25,090 bases of DNA from Azolla pinnata (taxonomy: Eukaryota; Streptophyta; Polypodiopsida; Salviniales; Salviniaceae): positions 9,773 to 34,862 of the forward strand of contig JBBBWG010031098.1 in NCBI GenBank assembly GCA_037176905.1. Direction: 5' to 3'. The stretch's first letter is position 1. Every line of letters starts with the position of its first letter. The notes beneath the pieces were generated by a model that was not told the DNA's origin, made no database searches, and saw only the letters and a list, made by a program, of their open reading frames with translations. Positions 10,332-24,001 of the stretch are shown here, in pieces. The position numbers and the translations under genes are program-made.

Positions 10332-12455
10332 TCAATATCTGATGAGAGGGAAAGTCCCAGGAAGGTATTGGTATAGCCAGTCGAGCATACCCGTTACTTT
10401 GAGCAGTCCTTCCCCAGTTGTCATCTCGAGCATGATCAGTGATAGGAAGCCAAGCATGGCCGCCCGACCATTTGCAATCTCGCTCTCCGCAGTGAACCCG
10501 AACTTCAAGTCCTCTTCTAGTGATTCCCAGATGATCGGTTTCTGCACATTTATTTTCATCGATATAACCAGCACGAAAACAAGCATTTCATCATCTTTTA
10601 AAAGGGACTGGCAGTGCTTGAATCATTTTTGGGTTTTTGTTACCCCCCCCTCCCCCAAACAAGCATTCCATTATCTAGAGAAAGCAAAGAACGCTCAAGT
10701 TCTCAGCAATATTTTGTTTTTTGAGGCTGAAAATGCTCGAATCTCGGCAATGTTTTTGTTTCCTAAACACGCATTTTAGCATCTGAAAAATGCTGGAATC
10801 TCAGTAATGCTCCGTTCTTGAAACAAGCATTTCAGCACATAACAACAACAAAAAAAAGCTGAAAATGCTGCTGGGAATAATCTCATCATGTTTTTGTTTT
10901 CGAAACAAGCATTTTCATCATCATCATCCAGGAAAGTCTCAGCAAGTACTTCCTATTTTCCTTACCTCGTAATTCGGATCCGTGGAAATCCGGTTGCCAG
11001 CGAATTCAGCCAGTGCGAAATAGCCCCCCACCATGGCAGGCTGTGTGTTGATGTAGATGTGATCTGGACTAACTTTGACAGCATAGACGGAGAGGTCGCT
11101 GATGGGCGGACTCCAGATCCTGGCCAGGAGAGACTCATTGGGGAGCCAATCCACGATTTCACCGGTCTTCATATCAAACCGGCTTTGCGTGTGCGGGCAC
11201 ACGATGATACCATCCTGCCATAGCCCATCACGTCCTTCGCACATCATATTCTGTATCCTGAATCAAAGAACCTTAAACCCTAACCCTAACCAAGGCACAG
11301 CTTGTATGCCTGGCTGTGCGGCGTATACACAAGTGGTCTGTTTCATTCCATCTTGAGGCTGCATCCGACAGCAGTGTGCATCAAGATTTCCACTACAAAT
11401 CTGCGATGAAAACCTGCTGCAGATTGTGACATACCTCGGTGATCTACCCACCCATGTCCTTTGCACATTATATTCTGTATCCTGAATCGAAAAACCTTAA
11501 ACCCTAACCCTAACCAAGGCAGAGCTTGTATGCCTGTGTGCAAGCATATACACAAGTGGTCTGCCTCATTCCATCTCGAGGCTGCATCTGACAGCAGTGC
11601 ATATCAAGATTTCCACTACAAATCTGTGATGAAAACCTACAGATTGTTACATACCTCGGTGAATTACCCACCCATGTCCTTTGCACATTATATTCTGTGT
11701 CCTGAATCGAAAAACCTTAAACCCTTTTCCCTAATCATGGCACAGCTTGTATGGCTGTGTGTGCAAGCATATACATAAGTGGTCTCATCCCATCACTCGA
11801 AGCTAAACATCTGATGACAGCAGTGTGCATCATGATTTCCACTACAAATCTCCAATGAAAACCCTCCAGATTTGAGACGTACCTCGGTGATTTCTGCGTC
11901 GGAGAAGCGTTTCCCGGAAGCAGGTGATGTATTGCTGAGAGCATAGATCTGACCTTGGAACCAGCAAAGCATGACCTCCTCGCCGCTGTGGTTGAAGATG
12001 AGCCTATCCCCATGGGGGAGCATGTGGTTGGGCACAATGCTCACCCAATCCAAGCTCTTGATGGAGACATCGTCGAGGAAGCCGTCGGGGAAGAGGACCA
12101 CATCCGAATCCTTGTCCTCGACCTTCTCGATGCTATCTGCATTTCCCTTGTCCCCATCTGGGCCTTCACCCGGCGCGTCCTGCGGCGCGGCGGGCGCCGC
12201 GGATTCTCGATCGGCCGTGTTCAAGCTCGCGAAGACTTTGATCAGGAGCTGCTCCTGCTCCTGCTTCAGCTTCTTGTGCGGCCCTGAGAAGGAGTGGTAG
12301 CTATGGCCTCCAGAGGTGCAAACGACCCGAGTGGTGTGCTGCAACCGCCCAGCAGTCGGTGCGCTGTTTGGGTAGTAGGCGAGGAGGTGGAAGGCAGGGC
12401 CAGCTGTTCTGGAGTGGATGGGAGGATGAGGGCGAGCAGAGCTTGAGCAGGCCAT
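10332..12455 (-). CDS. PSB33: PSB33 (LIL8): Rieske-like thylakoid protein with a C-terminal LHC-like helix
   Basis: Exons on the minus strand: 12455-11883, 11214-10966, 10541-10332 (343 aa), all junctions in phase 0. Residues 1 to about 75 look like a chloroplast transit peptide (Ser/His/Ala-rich, few acids). An acidic linker follows (about 85-120). Residues about 130-270 form a Rieske-like fold (FNHSGEEVMLCWFQGQIYALSN ... then DGIIVCPHTQSRFDMKTGEI), but the iron-sulphur ligands are missing. SNTSPA replaces the first Cys-x-His box and CPHT replaces the second Cys-x-x-His box. The C-terminal exon carries ESEIANGRAAMLGF (about 293-306), the chlorophyll-binding LHC helix signature (E, N, R), in a hydrophobic helix. 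In Arabidopsis PSB33 is a thylakoid protein that stabilises photosystem II organisation under fluctuating light and likewise lacks a canonical Rieske centre. The model uses acceptor ctatggcag|GAT for exon 2 because it alone keeps phase. Confidence 0.9.
10573..10930. repeat. Five-copy degenerate repeat filling PSB33 intron 2
   Basis: The motif AAACAAGCATTnCATCATC (plus strand) recurs at about 10574, 10660, 10763, 10820 and 10903. It is usually followed by a diverged CTGAAAATGCT(C/G)GAATCTC(A/G)GnAATG block. The unit is about 60-100 bp and spans nearly the whole 424-bp intron (10542-10965). Outer copies lie within 60 bp of each splice site but do not include them. Confidence 0.75.
11229..11890. 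repeat. Three-copy ~220-bp tandem repeat forming PSB33 intron 1
   Basis: Copies begin near 11229, 11453 and 11673 (spacings 224 and 220), and the last runs into exon 1 at 11890. Each copy ends, on the minus strand, with CACCGAG|GTAnGT. This is the true exon-1 end and donor (11883/11882) in the last copy and a duplicate of it at 11655/11654 and 11435/11434. Two of the copies carry, on the minus strand, the telomere-like GGTTAGGGTTAGGGTTTAAGG split by one base from the plant repeat; the third is decayed. Almost the entire 668-bp intron is accounted for by these copies. Confidence 0.92.
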
Positions 12456-12582
12456 ATCCTGCGGTGTTGGGCGATTGGAGGGCGATGGAGCAGGTGCCTT
12501 ATCTCAACCGGCCTCTTCTTCTCCACTATCATCAAAAGCAGAGATAGCAGATATTTCTTCTCCTTTTGTGCTTCTTCTTTCC

Positions 12583-12624
12583 TCTTCTTCTTCTTCTTCT
12601 TCTTCTTCTTCTTCTTCTTCTTCT
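12583..12624. repeat. CTT (sense-strand GAA) microsatellite in the PSB33 leader or promoter
   Basis: An almost pure CTT run on the plus strand lies about 130-170 bp upstream of the PSB33 start codon. In the sense of the gene it is GAA-rich. CTT/GAA tracts near transcription starts are common in plants and may act as GAGA-like or Y-patch elements; that role is inference. Confidence 0.9.
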
Positions 12625-13180
12625 CTCCTGCAATGAAACAGAAGATCAAATCAGATTTCCTCTCTGAGTAAATGGCTCATTTAGGCTGCTTAATCCGCTT
12701 GCTTACTTTACTTAGCCCACCAAAGCTTCCCGTAGGAAATGTTGATGCTAATCACCGCACAAGGCTCGCAATTCTTCGATCTACTCATGGCTTCCAACAA
12801 TTTGGGGAAGTTGAATCAATGTATCGCTATGAAAGGGTGCTCTAGAAGAATTCGTCGAGATCATCAAAGGTACTGCGATAAACAGCATGGCGATCAAATG
12901 CTATGTGTGTGGCAATTATACACAAAAAATCAGAGGCCAATTTTGGCTGCATTGTTACCTTCCTCTAGAAGCAACACGCATTCTTTCTCATATGGCGACT
13001 CAATGCTCATAAAAATCTTCCAGAAAGGGTAAATGGAAGCAAAATCCTACCATGCCGGGGTCATCCACCACAGCACTCGGAGATCAATCAGGTCAGGCTG
13101 AGAGATGGAAAGACGGAAGGTTTTGATCAACATTCTGAGCTGCTTGCTTGGTCTTTTTATTTTACAGGAATCATATCCCA

Positions 13181-13181
13181 T

Positions 13182-13220
<39 letters not shown>
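13181..13220. repeat. TG dinucleotide microsatellite
   Basis: About 19 TG units are interrupted once by TT near 13188. It lies in the intergenic region downstream of the carrier gene. Confidence 0.95.
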
Positions 13221-13222
<2 letters not shown>

Positions 13223-13400
13223 CTTCTTCATGGATTTATTATTACATAAATATAAAGGGGTTCTCTTGACAGTCAAAAGCTGATTGGGGTCGAATCTCGA
13301 TCGTTGTGTATGTTTTTCAACAGGAAGAATCCTGTGGGGGGGAGAAAAGGGACAAAAAACCAAAGCCAGAGGTGCAAGTTGGTTTTGATGGCGGTGGAGG

Positions 13401-13431
<31 letters not shown>
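13401..13431. repeat. GAT trinucleotide microsatellite
   Basis: About ten perfect GAT/TGA units. They give spurious poly-Met, poly-Ile and poly-His frames. Confidence 0.95.
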
Positions 13432-13432
<1 letters not shown>

Positions 13433-13750
13433 GTGTTGATGGTACAAGTCCGGGGGAATGTTGATCCTTTCGATTTCCATGTAGATGGATCAGAAACCAT
13501 TATTTTCCAAAATCAGGAGAGAGTGGAGGGGGAATGAATTCTCCATATCTTCTTCCCCCCCAATTGGTTGTAATTGGGTTTGCTCTGTTTTTCCTGCGCC
13601 GCTGATGCTGCTGCTGCTTCAAAAGGTCTGCCGATGGTTGGGGACATGGAAGCTGCACAGCAAGCAGCACACAGCAAGTCGGAGGTGAAGAAGAAGATGA
13701 AGACGAAGAAGAAGATTGAAGGTGAAGGTGAAGGTGAAGGTGAAGATGAA

Positions 13751-13855
13751 GGTCAGAATTCAGATGCCGAGCTGCGATTTCATCTCCTCGTGCGCCAAGA
13801 TGGAGGTCAGATTCAGATGCCGAGCTGCAATTTCATCTCCTCGTACGCAATGTAG
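13751..13855. repeat. Tandem duplication of the carrier C-terminal and stop-codon region
   Basis: A unit of about 53 bp occurs twice: 13805-13855 contains the real last codons ([11 protein letters not shown] and TGA at 13815-13813), and 13751-13802 is a diverged copy just downstream in the gene sense. The downstream copy still reads AHEEMKSQLGI and a TGA, but it lies after the true stop, in the 3' UTR. The unit is not a multiple of three, so the copy is not in the main frame. Confidence 0.92.
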
Positions 13856-16800
13856 GTGATGCTGGCGGCGGGGATGACCTTGAGCAGGTTGGGGACAAGC
13901 CCCTTGTAGAAGGCGCGCAGGCCTTCCTCGCGGAACGTTCTGCGGAAGACATCCACCATGCCCGTGTACGGATTGCTCGAATTCATGGGCTGGGCCTGCA
14001 ACCTGTGCCATAGCCAGATCTACCATCATCAGCAGCAACAGCAGCAGCAAAAACAATGGGGCAAAGATTCCGATGCAAACTGCCTTTCATCACCATCACC
14101 ATCACCATCTTCATCAAACAAGGGGGCAAAGAATCCATGCCAACTGCCCTTTCATCACCATCACCATCTTCATCAAACAAGGGCCCAAAGAATCAATGCA
14201 AACTGCCCTTTCACCATCACCATCTTCATCTTCATCAGCATCTATCGATCACTGCTCAACAACTATGTAAACTACTACTAACTGACCACCTTGCCTGGTT
14301 CTGACGAGCTGCAACGGATACACGCATGTCGCCCCCAGCGCGCCCGACATCATCCCGCAGCACACCTGTATCAGAGGCCCTGGCTCTGCAACACCACCAC
14401 AAAACAAAAAAAAAGGTCCCGATCGTTGCACAGATAAGACCATGACCAGAAAAAAAAACAAACAGAAGAGAAAACAAAAGCAAACTGTATGTTTTGTTTT
14501 CTATCCTGATATGATGATTCTATATAGGTTTTGTTTTCCATCCTGATATGATGATTCTATGTTTTTTTTTTCTTATCCTGATATGATGATTCTATGTTTT
14601 GTTTTCTATCCTGACATGATGATTCTATGTTTTGTTTTCTATCCTGACATGGTGATTCTATGTTTTGTTTTCTATCCTGACATGATGATTCTATGTTTTG
14701 TTTTCTATCATGCTATGATGATTCTGTGTTTTGTTTTTTATCCTGACATGATGATTCTATGTTTTGTTTTCTATCAGCAGAAACATACAACAGAACAAAA
14801 AACAAAAGCAGACTGTTTGCCCTGCTTCTACCATTTCCAAAAACACCATGGAAACTATGTTTTGTTTTCTATCCTGACATGATGATTCTATGTTTTGTTT
14901 TCTATCCTGACATTATGATTCTATGTTTTGTTTTCTATCCTGACATGATGATTCTATCTTTTGTTTTCTATCGCCAGCAAAAAGACAAACAGAAGAAAAA
15001 ACAAAAGCAAACTGTTTGCCCTGCCTCTACCATTTCCAAAAACGCCATGGAAACCGAAAATATCCCCCCCCCCCCTTTCCCCAAAAACAACAATCTATGT
15101 TTTGTTTTCTATCTTGACATGATAATTCTATGTTTTGTTTTCTATCACCAGAAAAAAGAAAAACAAAAGCAAACTGTTTGCCCTGCTTCTACCATCTCCG
15201 AGAAACCAAAAATCTCCCCTCCCCCCCAACCAAACAATCTATATTTTGTCATGATTCTATGTTTTTGTTTCCTATCCAGATATGACGATTCTATGTTTTG
15301 TTTACATGATGATGATTCCATATCTACTGAAACCTTTCTGGCATATGACAGGGCTCATGATTTCGACCAAGTCCGCGTACCATGATCCTCGGGCAGCCAT
15401 TGGCGGGAGAAGTTCTTGAGCGATTCGTACGCAGCGAGGTCGATGCCGGCGTACGGGATCATGCCGACGAGCGAAGGGACGAGGCCGCGGTAGAAGGCAC
15501 GAGGCCCTTCCTGGCGCCATATCTCCCTCGACAGCTTCACGGCGCTCGGAGGTCGGCCATCTGCAGAAGGGGCGCAGGTCTGAAGCCGCGTCTTGAGGAG
15601 GTCCATGGGGTAGATTGCGGTCTGAGCTATGGCGCCAGCAGTGCCACCAGCGAACAACCTTCCCAGCCCGCTGATGTCCTCCTTGTTCCCCGAGCCGTCG
15701 AATCCAACCACTACGCCCTTCATCATCTCATAGGAGTAGAATTTGATGGCCGATTCAGGCGCGACTTTGATCACATTGATGCCATTTCCGCGAAAGAAGC
15801 CAAGGAGGCCATCTTCCCTGTACATCTTGAGCACGCAAGGGAGGATCCGGGACCCCCCGCGCTGGTGATGGACATCCCGCTCCACCTGCAGGAGGACCTT
15901 GAGGCGGTCCAATGGAGCTGTCATGGTGCGAGACAAAGCTCCTGCCACACCACCAGCTATGAAGTACTTGAACGCCTGCACTTGCTGCGATTGAGCCTCG
16001 ACACCAGCCCCTTTCCGCTCCGACAGATCCCCTGCTCCTCCTCCTCCTCCTCCTCCTCCTCCCTCCCCCACCTCCGCCTCACTCACCTTCTCCCAGTACT
16101 TGTATATGTTTGCGATCGTCGCCGTGTGCGGGTACAGAAGCAGGAAGTCCCTCCATTCCCTGAATGTGATGATCCCATTGTTGTCCTCGTCGATGTGTTC
16201 CACGAACTGGTTCAGCTCCTTCTCCTTCAGATGTATACCTGCATAATCCAGAGTATCAGAGTCGGTACGATTCTAGTTCCAACCTTTGGCCCATAGCGAC
16301 TCGGCATAATCAACCATCAGCAGTGGCATATCCACCAGTTGGATCTAGTTGGAATACCTCTCGTTGACAGGGAATGAGGATGGATGAGGATTAGCAGCAA
16401 TCAGTAACGGCTCAGCTCGGCCTGATGAACCTCTCAAAGCCGAGTGGCTCAGATTTCGACCGACCTGGTTCAGAAAACATCCAGCTTGAGCCTGAGCCTG
16501 AGCCAGTACCAAGCCATAAAGCAGGCCGAGCCAAACCGATTTCAAGCTGCGTATGACCATGGTAATCGCAGCTTCAGCAGCTCGGGCCACAACCAAACAT
16601 TGTCAAACAGAGAGTATATCTGTGATTGGCTTGAGCTGATAAATTATGCGTGGCTTTGCACTGATCCGAGAGCCGGAGCCAAATATGAACAAAACACATG
16701 CCAAGCCAGGCTGATTCGAAACTAAACGATCTCAAGCCGAGAGAATCGAGCCGACGATCAGGCACCTCCAAAGCCGAGCTGAAAATAAGCAGGTCTCAAA

Positions 16801-17604
16801 GCTGAGACAGTTTGAACCAATCAAGCAGCTGAAGCCATGCTTGAACCTGAGTCATTCCCAATTGCTGATCATCATCATCATCGTCCTCACCCTCATCGTG
16901 GGGCATATTCCAACTCGATCCAACTGGTAGTATATGTCAGGGCCCTTATCTTCCTTTCTTCCACATACAAACTACATCCTACAGCAATCCATGCCCTTTC
17001 TCTGGCACAAATCGTTGCCAGTTTGTTTTGCGTGTGTATGCGTGCCAAGATTCGAAGAGACAGAAGAACGGAGGAATCTACCTGACTGCTTCAACGCCGT
17101 GCTGAGCTCGCCGGGTTGAATACATCCGTGATGCTTCACATCGATATCGCGGAATATACTGTACAGCTCCAGCTCCTTGGCGTCCATATAGTCGGAGAAC
17201 TCCTTGAGATCGACGTGATCGTCGTGGTTGGAGTCGCAGACGTCCAGCAGATCCTTGGCATACTTGTACTGCGTGGGGATGTCGAGTGCCACGAACCCCT
17301 GCTCGATGTCGGAATGATCCAGGAAGCCTTTCCCGGAGGCGTCGAAGAAGCGGAAGAGCTTGCAGATGCGGGCCTCTCTCTCCTCCCTGCTCTCATCGAG
17401 GGCGAGCAAGACCTCCGACAGGGTGATGGGGGTAGATCGAGGGACGGGGTTGCAGATGGAGGCATCGTCGCCGCGGCGACGATGATTGCGATGGCGATGA
17501 AGATGACGATGATGACCAACATCCTGGGCTTCGATCTCTGAAATGGAAGCTCTTTGCCGTTTCTTGGCAGTGGGGGCGGAATCGGCGGCGCCGATCCCTG
17601 TCAT
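13813..17604 (-). CDS. EF-hand mitochondrial carrier, ATP-Mg/Pi (APC/SCaMC) type
   Basis: Exons: 17604-17082, 16238-15381, 14385-14295, 14002-13813 (553 aa). It moves adenine nucleotides (ATP-Mg or ADP for phosphate) across the inner mitochondrial membrane under Ca2+ control, going by its family. EF-hand loops are at 88-99 (D at 12), 124-135, 155-166 (K and H where Asp or Asn ligands are usual, probably weak) and 191-202 (canonical [12 protein letters not shown]). A poly-Gly linker (about 234-242) precedes three carrier repeats. Their signatures are PLDRLK (283-288), PMDLLK (385-390) and PLQLVR (484-489); Gln in the third is usual for this subfamily. [18 protein letters not shown] (324-341) is also typical. 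A His/Arg-rich stretch (31-44) comes from a triplet repeat. Intron 3 appears to start with GC (AG|GCAAGG): only this donor keeps VRTRLQAQ in frame. Introns 1-3 hold repeats. The family is certain; the exact substrate is not. Confidence 0.93.
14063..14240. repeat. Three-copy ~60-bp repeat with CAT-rich core in carrier intron 3
   Basis: Units start at 14063, 14128 and 14187 (65 and 59 bp). Each has AAAGA(A/T)TCnnATGC, then AACTGCC, TTTCA and a CAT/CAC-CTTCAT run, then AAACAAGGG. Length differences come from the CAT run. It lies inside intron 3 (14003-14294) and does not include the splice sites. The His-rich frames on the plus strand are antisense artefacts. Confidence 0.9.
14489..15335. repeat. 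33-bp minisatellite with higher-order structure in carrier intron 2
   Basis: A 33-bp unit (core TATGTTTTGTTTTCTATCC then TGACATGATGATTC) recurs about 15 times, most regularly from 14591 to 14760 with starts at 14591, 14624 and 14657. A second block (CAAAAGCA(A/G)ACTGT, TTGCCCTGC, TCTACCAT, TCCAAAAAC) interrupts it at about 14800, 15005 and 15165, with a partial copy near 14465. Monomers and block therefore form a larger repeat. Because 33 is a multiple of three, the plus strand stays open as an 11-residue peptide repeat ([11 protein letters not shown]). It is antisense and intronic, so I do not call it a gene. Confidence 0.95.
16030..16060. repeat. TCC (sense GGA) microsatellite encoding the carrier poly-Gly linker
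   Basis: A pure CTC/TCC run on the plus strand lies inside carrier exon 2. It is read in the gene sense as consecutive Gly codons between the EF-hand and carrier domains. Slippage here would change linker length without breaking frame. Confidence 0.9.
16420..16860. repeat. GAGCC/GCCGAG word-rich segment in carrier intron 1, probable transposon relic
   Basis: Short words such as AAGCCGAG, TTGAGCC, CTGAGCC and CAAGCC recur more than a dozen times over about 440 bp at irregular spacing (e.g. 16436, 16485-16503, 16530, 16668, 16733, 16771). Similar GAGCC-rich stretches occur in some plant interspersed elements. I see no clear terminal repeats or coding sequence, so the class is unknown. Confidence 0.45.
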
Positions 17605-17838
17605 TCCGATCTACCGCCTCCCTCCCCGCGCCCCAAGATCTATCTGTATATATAGAGATCGGTTATACAGATGAGATGCTGATGGCGATGGCGATGGCGA
17701 TGGAGATGGAGATGGAGATGGTGGAGGGCGTGAGGGGAGAAGCCATTGCTGCTGAAGAAAGGGGAAAAGGGGGGAGGAGGGGCAGAATATGATGGGCGAC
17801 CGATCCAGCGAGAGCCTCGATGAGCTGGGCCTCTTCTC

Positions 17839-17880
17839 TCCTCCTCCTCCTCCTCCTCCTCCTCCTCCTTCTCCTCCTCC
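17839..17880. repeat. CCT trinucleotide microsatellite upstream of the carrier gene
   Basis: A run of about 13 CCT/CTC units with one interruption near 17869. It lies about 240-280 bp upstream of the carrier start codon, in its probable leader. Confidence 0.95.
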
Positions 17881-18201
17881 CCCGCCCTGCTCCAGGTCGC
17901 TGGAAGAAAAGGAGCAGAAGACAGAGAGGAGAAAAGAAGAGACAAAGGAGGAGGAAAGGACAGCATGGAAAGCGACGATGGGATGGGCCATGGATGGCCC
18001 TGCGCGCTCTGCTGCTTTCACGATGGGGCGTAGAAGGCGAACAGGATAATTCCTGGCACAGATGCCCCCACAAAGACAGAGAAAACAGGGGAAAGGAAGA
18101 AACAGGGGAAACAGGGGAAGAAGAAACAGGGGAAGAAGAAGAAGAAGATCCATACTCTCATTGGTCAAATTTGATGCCTTCTCTTTTTTAAAGAAGCCCT
18201 G

Positions 18202-18238
18202 TCTTCTTCTTCTTCTTCTTCTTCTTCTTCTTCTTCTT
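18202..18238. repeat. CTT (sense GAA) microsatellite upstream of the carrier gene
   Basis: Twelve near-perfect CTT units. In the carrier sense it is a GAA tract about 600 bp before the start codon, comparable to the tract upstream of PSB33. Confidence 0.95.
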
Positions 18239-18343
18239 GTTTCGGATCCTAACAGATTTCTCTTCTCTTGTTGTACTACTCCACAGTAGTAGAAACATAG
18301 AACCATCACTCATTGCTCACATCCTCCACAGCTCACAAGTCGG

Positions 18344-18368
18344 TTTAGGGTTTCGGGGTTTAGGGTTT
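18344..18368 (-). promoter_or_regulatory. Telo-box cluster, candidate promoter element of the carrier gene
   Basis: The plus strand reads TTTAGGG, TTTCGGGG, TTTAGGG, TTTT in succession, so the minus strand carries two AAACCCTAAA telo-boxes. In plants such boxes sit close to transcription starts of housekeeping and translation-related genes. Orientation and distance (about 740 bp before the carrier ATG) would fit a long leader, but the start site is not known. Confidence 0.45.
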
Positions 18369-19058
18369 TGAGTATTGCGGCGCAAAACTGTGTCTATCCA
18401 TCGTCGGTTATGGCACTTCCCTTGTTTATCTATCTAGCGTGTTCAGAAGAATCCATCTGAACAGTCTGATTTCCAAAGCGACGTCAATCACCAGGGGTTG
18501 GGGGGGGCCTGTCGTCCGAATGTTGTCTGCACGAATCCACACATTTGCTGCGGCACATCGTCCAATATGGCGCCGTGTAATGTGGACAGGCATGAAACAT
18601 TCCAGACCTCGGGAAATTTGACTTTAGACGTTCTCGTTCGTCCCGACAAAACGGTTCCGGATCGTTCCTGATAATTCAATTCATCAGCAGTTCGATTAGG
18701 AACGTGCCACCCTGTGACAGTGTTTTCCAGGAATTCAACGATGCGCGAGCGCACTTATCATCGAAACGGAGCTGGTTATATTCGGCATATTTGGTTTTCC
18801 ATATGGATTCCCGATTGGATTTGGTTCAAATTAGAGATGAGCTTGGAGCTCCAGTCCACAAAGATGGATTCAGGAAGTGGAATTCGTCCGACGATATCAT
18901 TTGAGGCTGACTGTAATAGGAAAGAAATGGTTATTACGATGGCATGGCGCCAGTATATTTTATTTCATTGCCCACGGGAAGGGGCACCAGCAATGGTGCT
19001 TATTACTTGAAAAAACCAGCCCTTCTTTTCACGTGAAACCGGCTTTTCCTAACTACTT

Positions 19059-23700
<4,642 letters not shown>

Positions 23701-24001
23701 GGGTTCTTGCAGAGGGAGCTCTCTGTCAATCGATCAATCCATCAATCCATCAATCCATCCATCGATCGCTGCAATCCATCCTTCTCCGTGAGCTGCGAAC
23801 TGGCACTTCCAACTGCCCACAAAGAGGCAAAATCTGAATCGCACAAAAAGCCATATCCACTCTTGATTTTTGTTTTTGTGGGGGGGGCAAGGATTCAAAG
23901 ATGATTGGAGCTTGTGCATGCAGAAATTCAACAAAGATGTGTGTGTGGATCATGTCATGGTTCATGTGACACAACAAGGGCCTCTCGCGATCGATCAACC
24001 A

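Larger units (their letters stand above)
12456..13812. other. Intergenic region: PSB33 promoter and carrier 3' region
   Basis: Both neighbours are on the minus strand, so the left part is the PSB33 leader or promoter and the right part is downstream of the carrier. It holds a CTT tract (12583-12624), a TG tract (13181-13220), a GAT tract (13401-13431) and GAAGGT/GAAGAA purine repeats at about 13685-13750. Open frames at 12739-13032 and 13157-13688 have no recognisable domain, and the latter mostly read through microsatellites. Confidence 0.7.
17605..19058. other. Intergenic region: carrier promoter or leader, and xylulose kinase 3' region
   Basis: The left part (17605 to about 18370) is the upstream region of the carrier: microsatellites of GATGGC/GAGATG (about 17685-17720), CCT (17839-17880) and CTT (18202-18238), then a telomere-box cluster. 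The right part is downstream of xylulose kinase. A perfect 7-bp inverted repeat, GTTCAGA ... TCTGAAC, lies at about 18439-18460. The large open frames at 17611-18309 on both strands are translations of the triplet repeats. No gene supported. Confidence 0.7.

Noticed and set aside
12739..13032. 97-codon plus-strand open frame between PSB33 and the carrier
   Set aside because: No domain, no splice context, and composition like the surrounding intergenic DNA.
14063..14240. CRISPR-like or His-tag-like repeated array
   Set aside because: The units are contiguous tandem repeats with no unique spacers, in a eukaryotic intron.
14559..15385. Plus-strand frame with an 11-residue peptide repeat
   Set aside because: It is antisense to carrier intron 2, and the repeat is a 33-bp minisatellite whose length happens to keep the frame open.
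15381..15470. Carrier intron 2 minisatellite anchored on the exon-2 donor, like the other arrays
   Set aside because: Similarity between the 33-bp unit and the exon border is limited to an ATCATG-type word and could be chance.
15382..16296. 304-codon plus-strand open frame
   Set aside because: It is the antisense shadow of carrier exon 2, whose minus-strand product matches the mitochondrial carrier family throughout.
17611..18309. 232-codon minus-strand open frame upstream of the carrier
   Set aside because: Mostly translated CCT, CTT and GAT microsatellites; lies in the probable leader or promoter.
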